Assembly (NCBI GenBank): GCA_965231165.1
Contig: OZ246421.1
Location: forward strand, 620,001 to 684,000
Direction: 5' to 3'
DNA: 64,000 nucleotides
Source: Micavibrio_C sp965231165
GTDB taxonomy: Bacteria > Pseudomonadota > Alphaproteobacteria > Micavibrionales > Micavibrionaceae
Below, one piece after another: positions 52,550 to 62,110 of this stretch (its first letter is position 1; every line of letters starts with the position of its first letter). The notes below the pieces were generated by a model. The model saw only the letters and a list, made by a program, of their open reading frames with translations. It was not told the origin of the DNA and searched no databases. The translations under genes and the position numbers were made by a program.

Positions 52550-52639
52550 ATGACTCAAAAAAACCACCACAGGAATAAAAATAAAGTCAGAAACAGGGTA
52601 TTTGGTTTTAACGCCTTCTGGGATAGACGAGGATTTTAG
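52550..52639 (+). CDS. Candidate 29-residue basic leader peptide
   Basis: This small frame has ATG with GGAAG 5 bases upstream and codes MTQKNHHRNKNKVRN, then RVFGFNAFWDRRGF. The product is strongly basic, with an aromatic end. Its stop TAG lies one base before the ATG of the large gene at 52641, so reinitiation or translational coupling is possible. I found no second copy in the window. It may be a leader that tunes the downstream gene, or a chance frame in a short gap. Confidence 0.4.
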   Translation: MTQKNHHRNKNKVRNRVFGFNAFWDRRGF

Positions 52640-52640
52640 T

Positions 52641-55004
52641 ATGGCTGAGACCGCTCTCAAACGTGTTGAGCGTATATTGTCTGGCAAACCGACTTGTCCA
52701 TTTGATTTTTTCAACGATACGATGTTTTACGATCCGCAGCCGCCTGCGAAGGGGGAATATGCGGACCGTCTGAAAGCACAGCCGGTCGTTGCCTATGCCG
52801 CCGTCAATGCCGTATCGCGTGGTGTAAAACTGGTTTTTCCGCCGGGCGCGATGTCTAATGGTTATGCGGCTTATACTCTGGCCGATGATTACAGCGACAA
52901 GATTAGGCAGGCGACGGAATCTGAGGGCGGCGAGGGCTACAAAACCACGCAACGCCTGAAGCATCGTGTTTCCCCGGAAGAGCTGTTGAACCGTGTTATC
53001 CTGCCAAACCGTTTGCAGAATGCTGTCATTAATTCTATGGCGCGGGGGCTTTACCCTGATAAGGGTGTGATGGGCGTAATCGGCTTTGAAGGTTCCGTGC
53101 GCACGACCCGCACCAATAACGCGTTATCACAAGGCGCGACGTTTCAGGACTGGACGTTCGAACGTTGGTGGGGGCCGCGTGTGATCGATTCTGCGGCGAT
53201 GATGCTGCATGGCGATCATAGTTATTCCCGCTATGGCGCTCTCGAAGAGTTGCTGGCTGACCAGATTCAGTGCGGTCTGCTTGATGAATACCGCGATCAT
53301 ATCGGTCCAGGCAAAAAATACGATGTCGTCGATGCGAAAGGTGAGCAGATTACACTGGCTGACCGCACGTGGGAAACGGCCAAGCATATTGTTGATGTGG
53401 TTGAGCGTGGTTTCCGCAGCGACCTCGCGCTGGCGGCGCTTGTTGGACGATTCCAGTTGGATGACTGGCTGCGCGGTGCTGAGGGTAGCCCGATTGATGC
53501 GAAGAAAGTTCATCCGGTTCTGGCCAAGCGTTCGGCGGAAGAGCTGGCGCGTATGGATCGCCTGAAAGAAATTATGCTGCCCTATATCACGGCAAGATGC
53601 ACGGGCTGGTCGAAGCATGCAGAGCATCCTTATCTGAATGCTTATTACGAAAAAAATATTCTGCCGTTACCACCTGAGATGAATGCAGAAAAGACGAAGG
53701 CTCTGGTGACGGAGCTTTTTGCGTACCTTCCGAAGGGTGGTTTTATGCATCCGGTGCTGGGTACGGTGCCTTCATCGTCCGCTTTGGGGAATGCTTTCCG
53801 TGGTAGTGCGCAGAACGGCAAAATTCAGGCGCGTGACGATAAATATTTTGCGCCGCGCGCGGCGTTGTTTGAAGATCATCAGTTTGGAAAAATTGACTCT
53901 GTCTGGGAACAGGCAGCGCTCAAGTTTATTTTGCCTGCGATGGAATCTGCAGATTTGCCTGTGACGGCGTCAAAGCGTTTCTTGTATCTGTGCGACCCGA
54001 AGGGTGGCGAGCTTGCCGGAGATTGGGCGCGCAAGCATGGTGTTGATTATCTGAAGGAGGCACAAAGCGTCGAAGACCCGATCGACGGTAAAGAGAGCTT
54101 CTACAAGTCCGTGATCGTGAAGAACGATGCGGCGGCGCGTAAGGCGCTTGAGAAACTGGCGGAGGAGCCGTTGCTAGCTGACCGTCAGGTGGGTAGTGTT
54201 TCCGGGACTGTTGATTTCCTCGATATTCGTCAGGCGGCGCAGGAAAATCGTGCTTTTGTCGCGTCCAAGGGTGCGCAGCGTTATAGCTCACGTGCGCATC
54301 TGGCGTTGCAGATGGAATTCTTTGACCGCAATGTCGAAGGTCTGGTCGTCGGTAAGGAATGGCAGAACCACCCGCACCATAACCAGATGGTTGTGCGCGC
54401 CGTGCTGAATGCCACCGGTCTGGTGGATCGCGGCTATGACGGCGGCAAATATCAGATGGAAATTTTTGAATATGATGAAAAGGCCAAAGACCCGGCGGCG
54501 CGTTTCAAGAAGCTGGATCTGCACGATCTGGTGACGACGCTGGGCAAGACGGTTGAGGAAATGCTCGACCGTACGCCGCATGTTCCGGATAAATCGACTT
54601 ATCTGGCCTGTGCCCGTTTGCTGGAAATTACGGACAAGCTGATTGATCCGGGTCGTGCGAATATTGATCGTTCCCGTGACCGTGAAACAGGAAAAGAAAT
54701 TGCATACGAGATTATCGACTGGCGCGCGGTTGATCCCGAATTGACGCAGTTTATGTACGCCGATCCGCAGAAGAAGGCGGATTTGTCGGCGACGAAGCAG
54801 GGCGCAGAACAGCCATCGTTCCGTGATCGTCTGCGTGAGAAGCTGATCAAGGTCGGGGTCATGGAGTTTGAGCCTGAGGACCTGCAGGGTCTGGGCAAGG
54901 ATTATGAAGCGGCCTGGGTGCAGGCGCATGGTTTTGATGCGTTGGCGCGTTATACCAAACGTGACAGCGACGGCGTGAAACACGTCGTGGGCGGGCCGAC
55001 ATAG
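52641..55004 (+). CDS. Large protein of unknown function, first gene of the cassette
   Basis: I do not recognise this 787-residue protein. It looks soluble, with no signal peptide or membrane segment. Possible landmarks are FDFFNDTMFYDPQPPAKGEY near residue 20-40, EGSVRTTRTNNALSQGATFQDWTFERWWGP-type segment near 155-185 (Arg-rich RTTRTN and aromatic WTFERWWGPR), GDHSYSRYGALEELLADQI near 195, LYLCDPKGGELAGDWARKHG near 450, YSSRAHLALQMEFFDRNVEGLVVGKEW near 550 and a charged helical C-terminus. The Arg/Trp-rich segments could contact nucleic acid. The ATG has GAGG about 9 bases upstream. It is 73 bases from the next gene on the same strand. Confidence 0.75.
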   Translation: MAETALKRVERILSGKPTCPFDFFNDTMFYDPQPPAKGEYADRLKAQPVVAYAAVNAVSRGVKLVFPPGAMSNGYAAYTLADDYSDKIRQATESEGGEGYKTTQRLKHRVSPEELLNRVILPNRLQNAVINSMARGLYPDKGVMGVIGFEGSVRTTRTNNALSQGATFQDWTFERWWGPRVIDSAAMMLHGDHSYSRYGALEELLADQIQCGLLDEYRDHIGPGKKYDVVDAKGEQITLADRTWETAKHIVDVVERGFRSDLALAALVGRFQLDDWLRGAEGSPIDAKKVHPVLAKRSAEELARMDRLKEIMLPYITARCTGWSKHAEHPYLNAYYEKNILPLPPEMNAEKTKALVTELFAYLPKGGFMHPVLGTVPSSSALGNAFRGSAQNGKIQARDDKYFAPRAALFEDHQFGKIDSVWEQAALKFILPAMESADLPVTASKRFLYLCDPKGGELAGDWARKHGVDYLKEAQSVEDPIDGKESFYKSVIVKNDAAARKALEKLAEEPLLADRQVGSVSGTVDFLDIRQAAQENRAFVASKGAQRYSSRAHLALQMEFFDRNVEGLVVGKEWQNHPHHNQMVVRAVLNATGLVDRGYDGGKYQMEIFEYDEKAKDPAARFKKLDLHDLVTTLGKTVEEMLDRTPHVPDKSTYLACARLLEITDKLIDPGRANIDRSRDRETGKEIAYEIIDWRAVDPELTQFMYADPQKKADLSATKQGAEQPSFRDRLREKLIKVGVMEFEPEDLQGLGKDYEAAWVQAHGFDALARYTKRDSDGVKHVVGGPT

Positions 55005-55077
55005 CGTAACACTTGAGTAAGTAAACGACTCATCGGACTTCAAAAGATAATAAAAGTTTGGGAAGGTTTCGTAAGGA

Positions 55078-58000
55078 ATGGGTTGGACTGGTAACGACAT
55101 ACTGAAGCGGCTGGGGCTTTCGGGCCACAGCGGCAAGGGATCGGAAGCGGAGCCGGTCGTGCTGTCAGGCGCGGCCTCCGATCGCGATTCCGGTCAGATT
55201 GTCAGTCTGAAATCTTCTACTGAATTTGATGCCAGCGGCAATCCTTCCGATGTGCGTATCCGTTACTGGCGGCACATGCCGTATGGCGACAGCCGCGAGC
55301 AAAGTCTGATCCGTGTAAAGCTGGCCCCGGTCAAGGGCAAACCCAATCAGGTGGAGCTTGATCAAATCTGGGTGCAGTCGCATCAGGTGTTCAGCCGTGA
55401 ACGCGGGGATAGCCCAGCTGACCCGGAAATGCACAAAAAGATCAATCGTGTGATGGAAGCAGTCAGCGGCCTTAACACGCATTTGCGCAAAATGGGGCCG
55501 GTGCAGGCTGCCGCCCGTATCATGAATGACTGCTATATCGAGCAGGTCACGGGCGAAGAGCTTGTGGTCCGTGGTCTGAGCAGCAAAAAAGACGAATTCT
55601 CGCTGATGATCGATGCGCGTTTTATGAAAGCGGGCGCACAGGGTAACGGTCAATCGACGCAATTCACCAATGTTGATATTGATGATCTCAAAACCATTTT
55701 AGGGTTTCGCATCAATACATTTGAGCCGAACAAGAATTTTTCCGAGAGCCGCAGCGTTCCGTCGGTTGATCCGCAATCGGGTGTCGGCTATGAGGCGGGC
55801 GTAAAGATTAAAGAATCCGCGAATAAATTCTCCGTAGGGATGTATGTGCGTCCGGATGATGTTCCGGAAGGCATTGATCCCAAAAGCATTCCTGATTTGC
55901 TGAAGCTGGAGTTCACGAAAACGGGCGATCGTTCCTACACACTTTCTAATGCAGGGTTTCTCGGTCAGAAAGTGGCGCTGGATGACAAAGCGGCGATCCT
56001 GAATATGGTCGGTTTTGCGCAGCGCGCGAACCGTGATTTTGCGGAATGGGAATATCCGCAATTCATGAACCATATCTATGAATATAACCTGTCAGGTTTG
56101 ATGTCGCCATTCGGTACGCCGCCTTCGCTGGAAAAAGAAGGTGGGGAGTTCCTGTATGGATCTCTGCATGGTTGCGGGTTTGAGAAGAAGATCGAACAGT
56201 TTGGCGACCAGATTGGTATTGCAGGGCTGGCGCTTCATCGTGGGTTGAAGGCTGATGGCAGCTTAAGCACGGTCGGCGTGGCGATTGACTTCCCGTTTGC
56301 TTCCGGCGGGCCGGATTCCAATGTTGACGGGGCGGTGCCGGATTATCTGCCGTACTGGAATGACATTAAAGCGTTCTTTATTACGCACGATCACTATGAC
56401 CACAAAGGCGGCTTTGCGTATTACGCGCAAAAAGGCCTGATGAAGGAAAAGACCGTTTACGCCACCAGCCGCGTAAAATACTTCATGGAAAAAGATATGG
56501 ACGCGCTGCAGGTGCCGCGTTCACTGCGTCCGAAGATTCAGGCGGTCAAGGACACGGGCGCTGTGCCGATGATGGATGAGGATGGCAATGTGCGCCTGTG
56601 GGTGCAGTATTGCGAGAACGCGATCAAGCACTCGGCGCTGTGTACGCCTTATATCGTGACACCGTGCTACAATGACGACCATTACAAGGGTTCGGTTCTG
56701 GTTTATGGCGATAGCCGTGGGCTGGAAGAGAAGGGTAAAGAATTTTTTGCCCGCGGTCCGCGGGCGCTGGTGGAACAGGCGGCTGTTCATGGCAAGACCG
56801 TGACCCCGGAGAAGGTTGATCACGATATTTTCGTGGCCATGCACGATGTGACGGCCGTGACGTATGATGGCAAATCACCTGAACCTGCCGAAGTTGAGGA
56901 AGTGCAAGGTGTCGTGCTCAACTGGTTTAGCGATAAGGGCATTATTCAGGCGCCCATCAGCACCAACAACGCCGAATATACGATTGCGCTTAATCAGGCG
57001 CATAAGACGGGACGGAATGTTACCGGTGTTGGCGGCAATGCTGAAATGCGTATGGCCAGTTTGAACCTGTTTGGCGTCATGCCCGATCTGGATTTGCGTA
57101 CGGTGAGGATCGATCCGCTGGCAGAGCGTAAGAAGGCCAAAAAAGACCGCGTTATACCTCAGGATTTGCTGCAGAATTATTTCGATCTGCTGACTGAGGT
57201 GCGTTCGGAGGCTCCGGAGGGAGAGACGCCGGAGGCTTACGAGAAGCGTCTGGCTGCCGCGCACCAGAAAAATATGAGCGAGTTTGTTGAGCAGTTGCCT
57301 CCTGACGAACGTGAGCATGAGAGTAATGTCAGGTTTTATATTTCCAAGTCCCTGCATGAATATGGCGCGGTGGTTTTTGAGAACGATATTAACGGCTACC
57401 TGATGTACAGGGCCGTGATGGACAGGAAAGAAAGTGCCTCGCTGCGGGCGACCAGAACGTCTGCGATGGCAAAAGGTTTCCGTGCCGTTGCCAATAAGTT
57501 AATGATTCTGGTGACGGGGACGCAAGGCAATACGGAAGAAAAACAATCCACGCTGCAAAAGCTGATTAATTTCTACTCGTTGCTTGATGCTGACGAAAAA
57601 GTACGCCCAACGGGCTTTAAAATTGACCTTGATGATTATATCGCCATGGTGACGCAGCCTGCGATTGTGGGGAATGAAGATTCGCAGGAGCGTATGATTC
57701 AGGATTTGGTGCGCAGCCGGAATATCACTGTGGTGGGCGCGTTTATGAACGGGTTTAAAGTTTATAATCCCAAGGAACGTAAAGCGACGATCATGGCCGA
57801 TCTTGAAAAGCGCGGCTGGCGTTATGATGTGGATGCGCATGGCAGTATACGTGTTTACGATCATCCGATCCACGTTCATGGTCACGGTTTCAGGCAGGAC
57901 GTGGTGAAGATGGCGAAGTCTATTCCCGCCAGCTTCCACGAGGCGCACCATATTCCCGGTTTTGATGCGTATGAAATTTTCGTTGAAACGATGGCAAAGA

Positions 58001-58425
58001 ATAATTTGTTTCATTCGGGTATCCGCCCGGATGATTTCAAGTTTATGGGTATAGACCGTCTAGCCAAAACGGAGACGGATATGTTCAAGTGCGTGGCGCA
58101 GGTTAATCCGTCTTATATTCTTCTGCGGCGACTTCTGAAATACGGCCAGGCACATGGCGGCGTTGTCGAATGGCTTCGTACGACGTTATTGCGCCGTGAA
58201 GGCAATAACCGCGATGACGGTCTGGCGGCGCGTACCAGCGGTGACGGCGTTTACAGTCAATCTATGGCGAAGATGGATTGGGACCTTTCTATCGATCCCG
58301 CCAAGCGTCACTCCAACCGTTTTAGAAAAACCGGCCCGGGCATTGGCGCGGTATCGGATTCGACGCGCCCTCGCAGCCGTTCGGTGTTCAGTGCTTCCGT
58401 CGCGCCTTCAGATCTGGAGCCTTAA
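55078..58425 (+). CDS. Giant RNase J-like protein: metallo-beta-lactamase/beta-CASP core with long N-terminal extension
   Basis: The 1115-residue protein has an RNase J-type core from about residue 350. The zinc motif is His437-x-His439-x-Asp441-His442 (THDHYDHKGG). By eye the core follows the window's own RNase J: IKHSALCTPYIVTP beside VSHSVPDTAALLIE, VYGDSRG beside HSGDW, VTGTQGNTEEKQ beside VTGSQGEARAA, IVGNEDSQERM beside IPGNEKEINTV and IHVHGHGFRQDVV beside IHVSGHPCRGEIV. The last His is in FHEAHHIPGFDAY. It is twice the size of RNase J: about 350 unknown residues precede the core, and an insertion of about 110 residues lies before the VTGTQGN motif. It ends 3 bases before the next gene. 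A DNA or RNA substrate cannot be told from sequence. Confidence 0.8.
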   Translation: MGWTGNDILKRLGLSGHSGKGSEAEPVVLSGAASDRDSGQIVSLKSSTEFDASGNPSDVRIRYWRHMPYGDSREQSLIRVKLAPVKGKPNQVELDQIWVQSHQVFSRERGDSPADPEMHKKINRVMEAVSGLNTHLRKMGPVQAAARIMNDCYIEQVTGEELVVRGLSSKKDEFSLMIDARFMKAGAQGNGQSTQFTNVDIDDLKTILGFRINTFEPNKNFSESRSVPSVDPQSGVGYEAGVKIKESANKFSVGMYVRPDDVPEGIDPKSIPDLLKLEFTKTGDRSYTLSNAGFLGQKVALDDKAAILNMVGFAQRANRDFAEWEYPQFMNHIYEYNLSGLMSPFGTPPSLEKEGGEFLYGSLHGCGFEKKIEQFGDQIGIAGLALHRGLKADGSLSTVGVAIDFPFASGGPDSNVDGAVPDYLPYWNDIKAFFITHDHYDHKGGFAYYAQKGLMKEKTVYATSRVKYFMEKDMDALQVPRSLRPKIQAVKDTGAVPMMDEDGNVRLWVQYCENAIKHSALCTPYIVTPCYNDDHYKGSVLVYGDSRGLEEKGKEFFARGPRALVEQAAVHGKTVTPEKVDHDIFVAMHDVTAVTYDGKSPEPAEVEEVQGVVLNWFSDKGIIQAPISTNNAEYTIALNQAHKTGRNVTGVGGNAEMRMASLNLFGVMPDLDLRTVRIDPLAERKKAKKDRVIPQDLLQNYFDLLTEVRSEAPEGETPEAYEKRLAAAHQKNMSEFVEQLPPDEREHESNVRFYISKSLHEYGAVVFENDINGYLMYRAVMDRKESASLRATRTSAMAKGFRAVANKLMILVTGTQGNTEEKQSTLQKLINFYSLLDADEKVRPTGFKIDLDDYIAMVTQPAIVGNEDSQERMIQDLVRSRNITVVGAFMNGFKVYNPKERKATIMADLEKRGWRYDVDAHGSIRVYDHPIHVHGHGFRQDVVKMAKSIPASFHEAHHIPGFDAYEIFVETMAKNNLFHSGIRPDDFKFMGIDRLAKTETDMFKCVAQVNPSYILLRRLLKYGQAHGGVVEWLRTTLLRREGNNRDDGLAARTSGDGVYSQSMAKMDWDLSIDPAKRHSNRFRKTGPGIGAVSDSTRPRSRSVFSASVAPSDLEP

Positions 58426-58428
58426 GCC

Positions 58429-61400
58429 ATGACCGATATGAAGCGTATAGCCCGTAAGAGTGATGTCTGGAACCTGATCCAGAAAGGCGAGCTTATCCGT
58501 TTGCATCTGGACACGGAAACCACGGCGCTGGAACGGGATTTTGCGCAGATTACGGCCTATGGCGACGCGGTCGGCGATATCGCCGGGAACTTCATCGATT
58601 CCATGGAATTGTTCGTGAAGCGGCCAGACCGTTATCTGCCGTCTCCACAATCCTCTCTGGTGACAAGAACTTCGCCGGAAGAGCTGGATGATGAATCGCG
58701 CCTGCCGCACCGGATTGCGATGGGCAAGATTGCAGATCGCGTCAGTAATGCCGCGAAGATGATTGCCGATCTTAATCTGCCGGAGAAGAGTATCGAGTTT
58801 AACACGATCCGCCGTATCGGTGCGGACAAGTACGAGAAGAGCTTTGCTGAAAAAATTCTGGAATATCCGCTGAAGGACGATAACGGAAAAACTGTTTGCG
58901 ATGTGCGTTATCATCCGGATCGCAATATCGTGGCTTACCGTTTCTCTGACGATCCGGCCAGCCCGTATTATGAAAGCATCGAGAATAATTACTACATCGA
59001 TAAATCCGATGACAGCAAATGGAAGATGGTCCAGCCGCGCATCAGTGTGCGTGGTTACCGGATTAAGTGGGCGGATATGTACTGGTTGCGCGCAAACCTT
59101 GTGCGTGCGGGTTTTCATCCGGCAAATATTTTCTTTACGCATTCCAAGGCGACGATCACGAACAAGCAGCAGCCGAAAAATTTCGCGGTTGATACTTATT
59201 CCGTGGTGCAGGCCGTCAATCAGTTTGGCCCGCAGGGTGAGGAGGGCTTAAAGATTGGCGTTCGCAAGGATGCGCGGACAGGTCTTGATGTGCCGACGGC
59301 CAAGCTTGAAAAAGTGATGGAAGAAAACACACGTGCCGAGAACAAGCAGCGCGGCATCCGTCAGGGTGTCTTGATGCCCGATGGTTCGCGGTATAATGCG
59401 GCCAGCGCACACCGTAGCCCGGCCTACGACTCGATGGCGGATTTTTCTATCTATAATTACTGCGCCGACATCGCCCCGAAAATTGTCAAGGCGATGGATC
59501 TGCAGGCGGATGAGCAGGAGTTGCGCCGACTTTTGTCCGGCACCGATCCCAGCAAGCCGCATCCGCCGGTATTTGTCCTGCCGCGCAATACATTTCCGCA
59601 TGCGCCTGTGTCTGATGTTGTGGCGTTTCTTGGGTTTGATGATCAACTGGGACAGTTGCGCCGTGTATTGCTGCCGCGTCTTGATGTCGACCTGCGTACA
59701 TACAGGTATGACAATAAGAAGCTGACGGAGATGGGGGCTGAGGACTTTGTCACAATGATGAAGGAGCAGGCGCGGCGACCTGATCCGTTGATCCGTTTCG
59801 AGTCTGTGCGTCGCTGGCCCGGCACTGTTAATCTGTTTGAGGATGCATTGTCCCCCGCAGGGCGTCAGAAGTGGGACATTGAGCAAATTTTCGACAGCTT
59901 TCAGTTCCTGAAAGAAAATCCTGAGATGTGCGAGAGGATGCGTCGCGCTGCCGAGATTCTTAACTTGGAAACACATAAACGCGTTGAGCCTGCCAACCCA
60001 ATGATGGAAGAGCAGGCGACGCGTGGCGGGTTTGGCGACCTGGATTATCTGAAAGCGGCATCAGACGCTGCCAAATATACGAGCGCCGGACGACCGATGA
60101 CGGCGCGGGGTGCTCTGCCTGCATTCTCTGAAATGATTTTCGAGAAGGCGCGTGATATTTACAATTACCACAATTCAATTGATGAAATTCTGCATCGTCT
60201 GGCGTTGCAGCCGCATCCAGTAGATTGGTGCGACGACAAAGAGGCGCAGAAAAATTTCAAGGACCTGGTTATCCGTGCGCGTCGTCACTTCAATAAGAAG
60301 AACTGCCCGTATATGGATGTGTTCAAGCCATTCTTTGATGATAACGGCAAATACAAACTGCATTCGATTGAGTCTGTACGCGACGCCCGTTGGTCAGTAT
60401 TGAAGCGCTATCTTGATGATGACGAAAAAGAAAGAAACAGGAAGGATTCCCATTACGGCGAAGGCCTGTTTGATTACAGATATACAAAGAACGGGCGTGT
60501 GCTGTTCGGCAACCTGAGCCGCGATTTTCGCATCGTCGATTACAAGGGCCGTGAGCTGGACACGGATTACCTGAAGAACCAGTACAACCGTCATCCACAG
60601 ATCGTGCAGAAAAAATTCGAGAAGGGCGACTGGCGTATCCAGTTTTACCGCCTGAGTTCCGAGCCGTCGATCACCGCGACATTGTTTCAGTTTGCGGACA
60701 TGAAGAAACTGGATAGTGTTTCGCCGGTATGGCGCGCGCGTTATGCGGCGCTTCGTAATCTGTATCTGAACGGCGCGCCGAATGAAGACCCGTCGCAAAT
60801 GCGCTGGCAGAGTATTCCGGCAATTGAACAGGCGCTGAAGCGTATTGAAGTGAATGCGCAGATTGATGCACCGGAAGGGCTGGCGCGTAATTTCTCGCAA
60901 TTCGCCAAGGGTGAGGCGGATGTTTTTGTGAGGACAGATGAAGGGCAGCGTATTGTCGCTAAATTCACGACATGGCTTGCTGCTATCAAGGAATCGAACA
61001 AGCTTTCGGATTCCCAGCGCCTGCTTTTGCATTTTGATCCGAAATCCAGTGTGGCTTATGACCGCATTCAGAATGAAATTCCGGCTGAGAATGTCGTAAC
61101 GATCAATATTCCTGATCCGCATTTGCGCAAGCCGCTTGAGGATATTCGTTTTGCGCCATACTCGCTGATAGCGGGCAAGCTTTCGGACGAACAGAAGAAG
61201 CGGATTGAATCTGGTGTGCCTGTCATTTTCCGCGGGGAGCAGACGGGACGCCTGTATTACGGCGGCCCGGTCAGCTTGCGCAAGACGCCGAAGGTGCCAG
61301 GTGTTACGACCGGGTTTGACAATTATTTCGAGCAGGCCAAGTGCGCTTATGAAGATGACGCGGGCGTTAAATTCCCGGCGGAAGAGGACCGCAACATTCT

Positions 61401-62070
61401 GCTGATTCAAAAACCTGTGCCGATGGCAAATACACGTCCGCAGGGTATGGATGTGAATATGCAGTCGATCAAGGTGCCGAAAGTGTATTTCGATGGTCTG
61501 GCGTCGCCGCGTCTGGCGCATTTCCATGAGAAACATCCGCTGACGGGCATGATTATTCCGGTTGATTACTCCCTGCAGAAACTGGAAGAAGGCAAGCCTA
61601 TCCGTTTCCGCGAGATGGATGCGGGTATGGGCGCGAAATTGAGTGCCGAAGAAGGTGCTGACACAGGGCATGTCTATGAATCCCGTAACCTGCACAAGGT
61701 TGCGCGGGTCAAGGTGCGTGATTTGTATGATCGGGTCAGCACTGGCGCATTCAGCGATACGCAGGCACAGGCTTGCGGCTTTGGCAGTGCCTTTGACCTG
61801 TGGGAGAAGGTGAATGAAGCTTTCTTGAACCATGAATCCCCGAACCCGGGCGATGAAGAAGTTTATCTGCTGGAATTCGAGCAGGTCGATCTCAAGTCGT
61901 GGGCTTATTTCAACCCGCCGGAAGCACCGGAAGCGGCGTTTACGTTCGGTGGTCAGCCTGTGCCGCCATCGGCTTATCGCTGGTCGCCATCAGCAGCGAA
62001 TGACAATGCCAAGACGGTATTGCCCGCGAACCGCAGGGCGCGGCGCAATCCTAAAATCAGGCCTGATTAA
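58429..62070 (+). CDS. Exonuclease I (SbcB)-like protein with long C-terminal extension
   Basis: The 1213-residue protein starts with a DEDD exonuclease domain of exonuclease I type. Asp28 and Glu30 are in LHLDTETTALERDFAQI. A second acidic residue is near Asp216 (GYRIKWADMYWLRANLVRAGFHP matches GYNNVRFDDEV-type), Asp255 is in DTYSVVQAV, and AHRSPAYDSMAD carries Tyr333 and Asp338. The usual His is replaced by Tyr, although His328 lies nearby. ExoI C-terminal parts follow: RRWPGTVNLFED near 463 and ENPEMCERM near 500. The final 250 residues include VKVRDLYDRVSTGAFSD and QACGFGSAFDLWEK, resembling an ASCH/PUA-type RNA-binding fold (inference). E. coli ExoI has only 475 residues. Confidence 0.78.
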   Translation: MTDMKRIARKSDVWNLIQKGELIRLHLDTETTALERDFAQITAYGDAVGDIAGNFIDSMELFVKRPDRYLPSPQSSLVTRTSPEELDDESRLPHRIAMGKIADRVSNAAKMIADLNLPEKSIEFNTIRRIGADKYEKSFAEKILEYPLKDDNGKTVCDVRYHPDRNIVAYRFSDDPASPYYESIENNYYIDKSDDSKWKMVQPRISVRGYRIKWADMYWLRANLVRAGFHPANIFFTHSKATITNKQQPKNFAVDTYSVVQAVNQFGPQGEEGLKIGVRKDARTGLDVPTAKLEKVMEENTRAENKQRGIRQGVLMPDGSRYNAASAHRSPAYDSMADFSIYNYCADIAPKIVKAMDLQADEQELRRLLSGTDPSKPHPPVFVLPRNTFPHAPVSDVVAFLGFDDQLGQLRRVLLPRLDVDLRTYRYDNKKLTEMGAEDFVTMMKEQARRPDPLIRFESVRRWPGTVNLFEDALSPAGRQKWDIEQIFDSFQFLKENPEMCERMRRAAEILNLETHKRVEPANPMMEEQATRGGFGDLDYLKAASDAAKYTSAGRPMTARGALPAFSEMIFEKARDIYNYHNSIDEILHRLALQPHPVDWCDDKEAQKNFKDLVIRARRHFNKKNCPYMDVFKPFFDDNGKYKLHSIESVRDARWSVLKRYLDDDEKERNRKDSHYGEGLFDYRYTKNGRVLFGNLSRDFRIVDYKGRELDTDYLKNQYNRHPQIVQKKFEKGDWRIQFYRLSSEPSITATLFQFADMKKLDSVSPVWRARYAALRNLYLNGAPNEDPSQMRWQSIPAIEQALKRIEVNAQIDAPEGLARNFSQFAKGEADVFVRTDEGQRIVAKFTTWLAAIKESNKLSDSQRLLLHFDPKSSVAYDRIQNEIPAENVVTINIPDPHLRKPLEDIRFAPYSLIAGKLSDEQKKRIESGVPVIFRGEQTGRLYYGGPVSLRKTPKVPGVTTGFDNYFEQAKCAYEDDAGVKFPAEEDRNILLIQKPVPMANTRPQGMDVNMQSIKVPKVYFDGLASPRLAHFHEKHPLTGMIIPVDYSLQKLEEGKPIRFREMDAGMGAKLSAEEGADTGHVYESRNLHKVARVKVRDLYDRVSTGAFSDTQAQACGFGSAFDLWEKVNEAFLNHESPNPGDEEVYLLEFEQVDLKSWAYFNPPEAPEAAFTFGGQPVPPSAYRWSPSAANDNAKTVLPANRRARRNPKIRPD

Positions 62071-62110
62071 GTTCAGGATGTATTAAAAATTGAATAGCTG
62101 ACAAAAATAA

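Noticed and set aside
52641..62070. Known defence system (restriction-modification, CBASS, Thoeris, Gabija type)
   Set aside because: No methyltransferase, cyclase, TIR, helicase or ATPase motifs were seen; only nuclease-like domains are supported.
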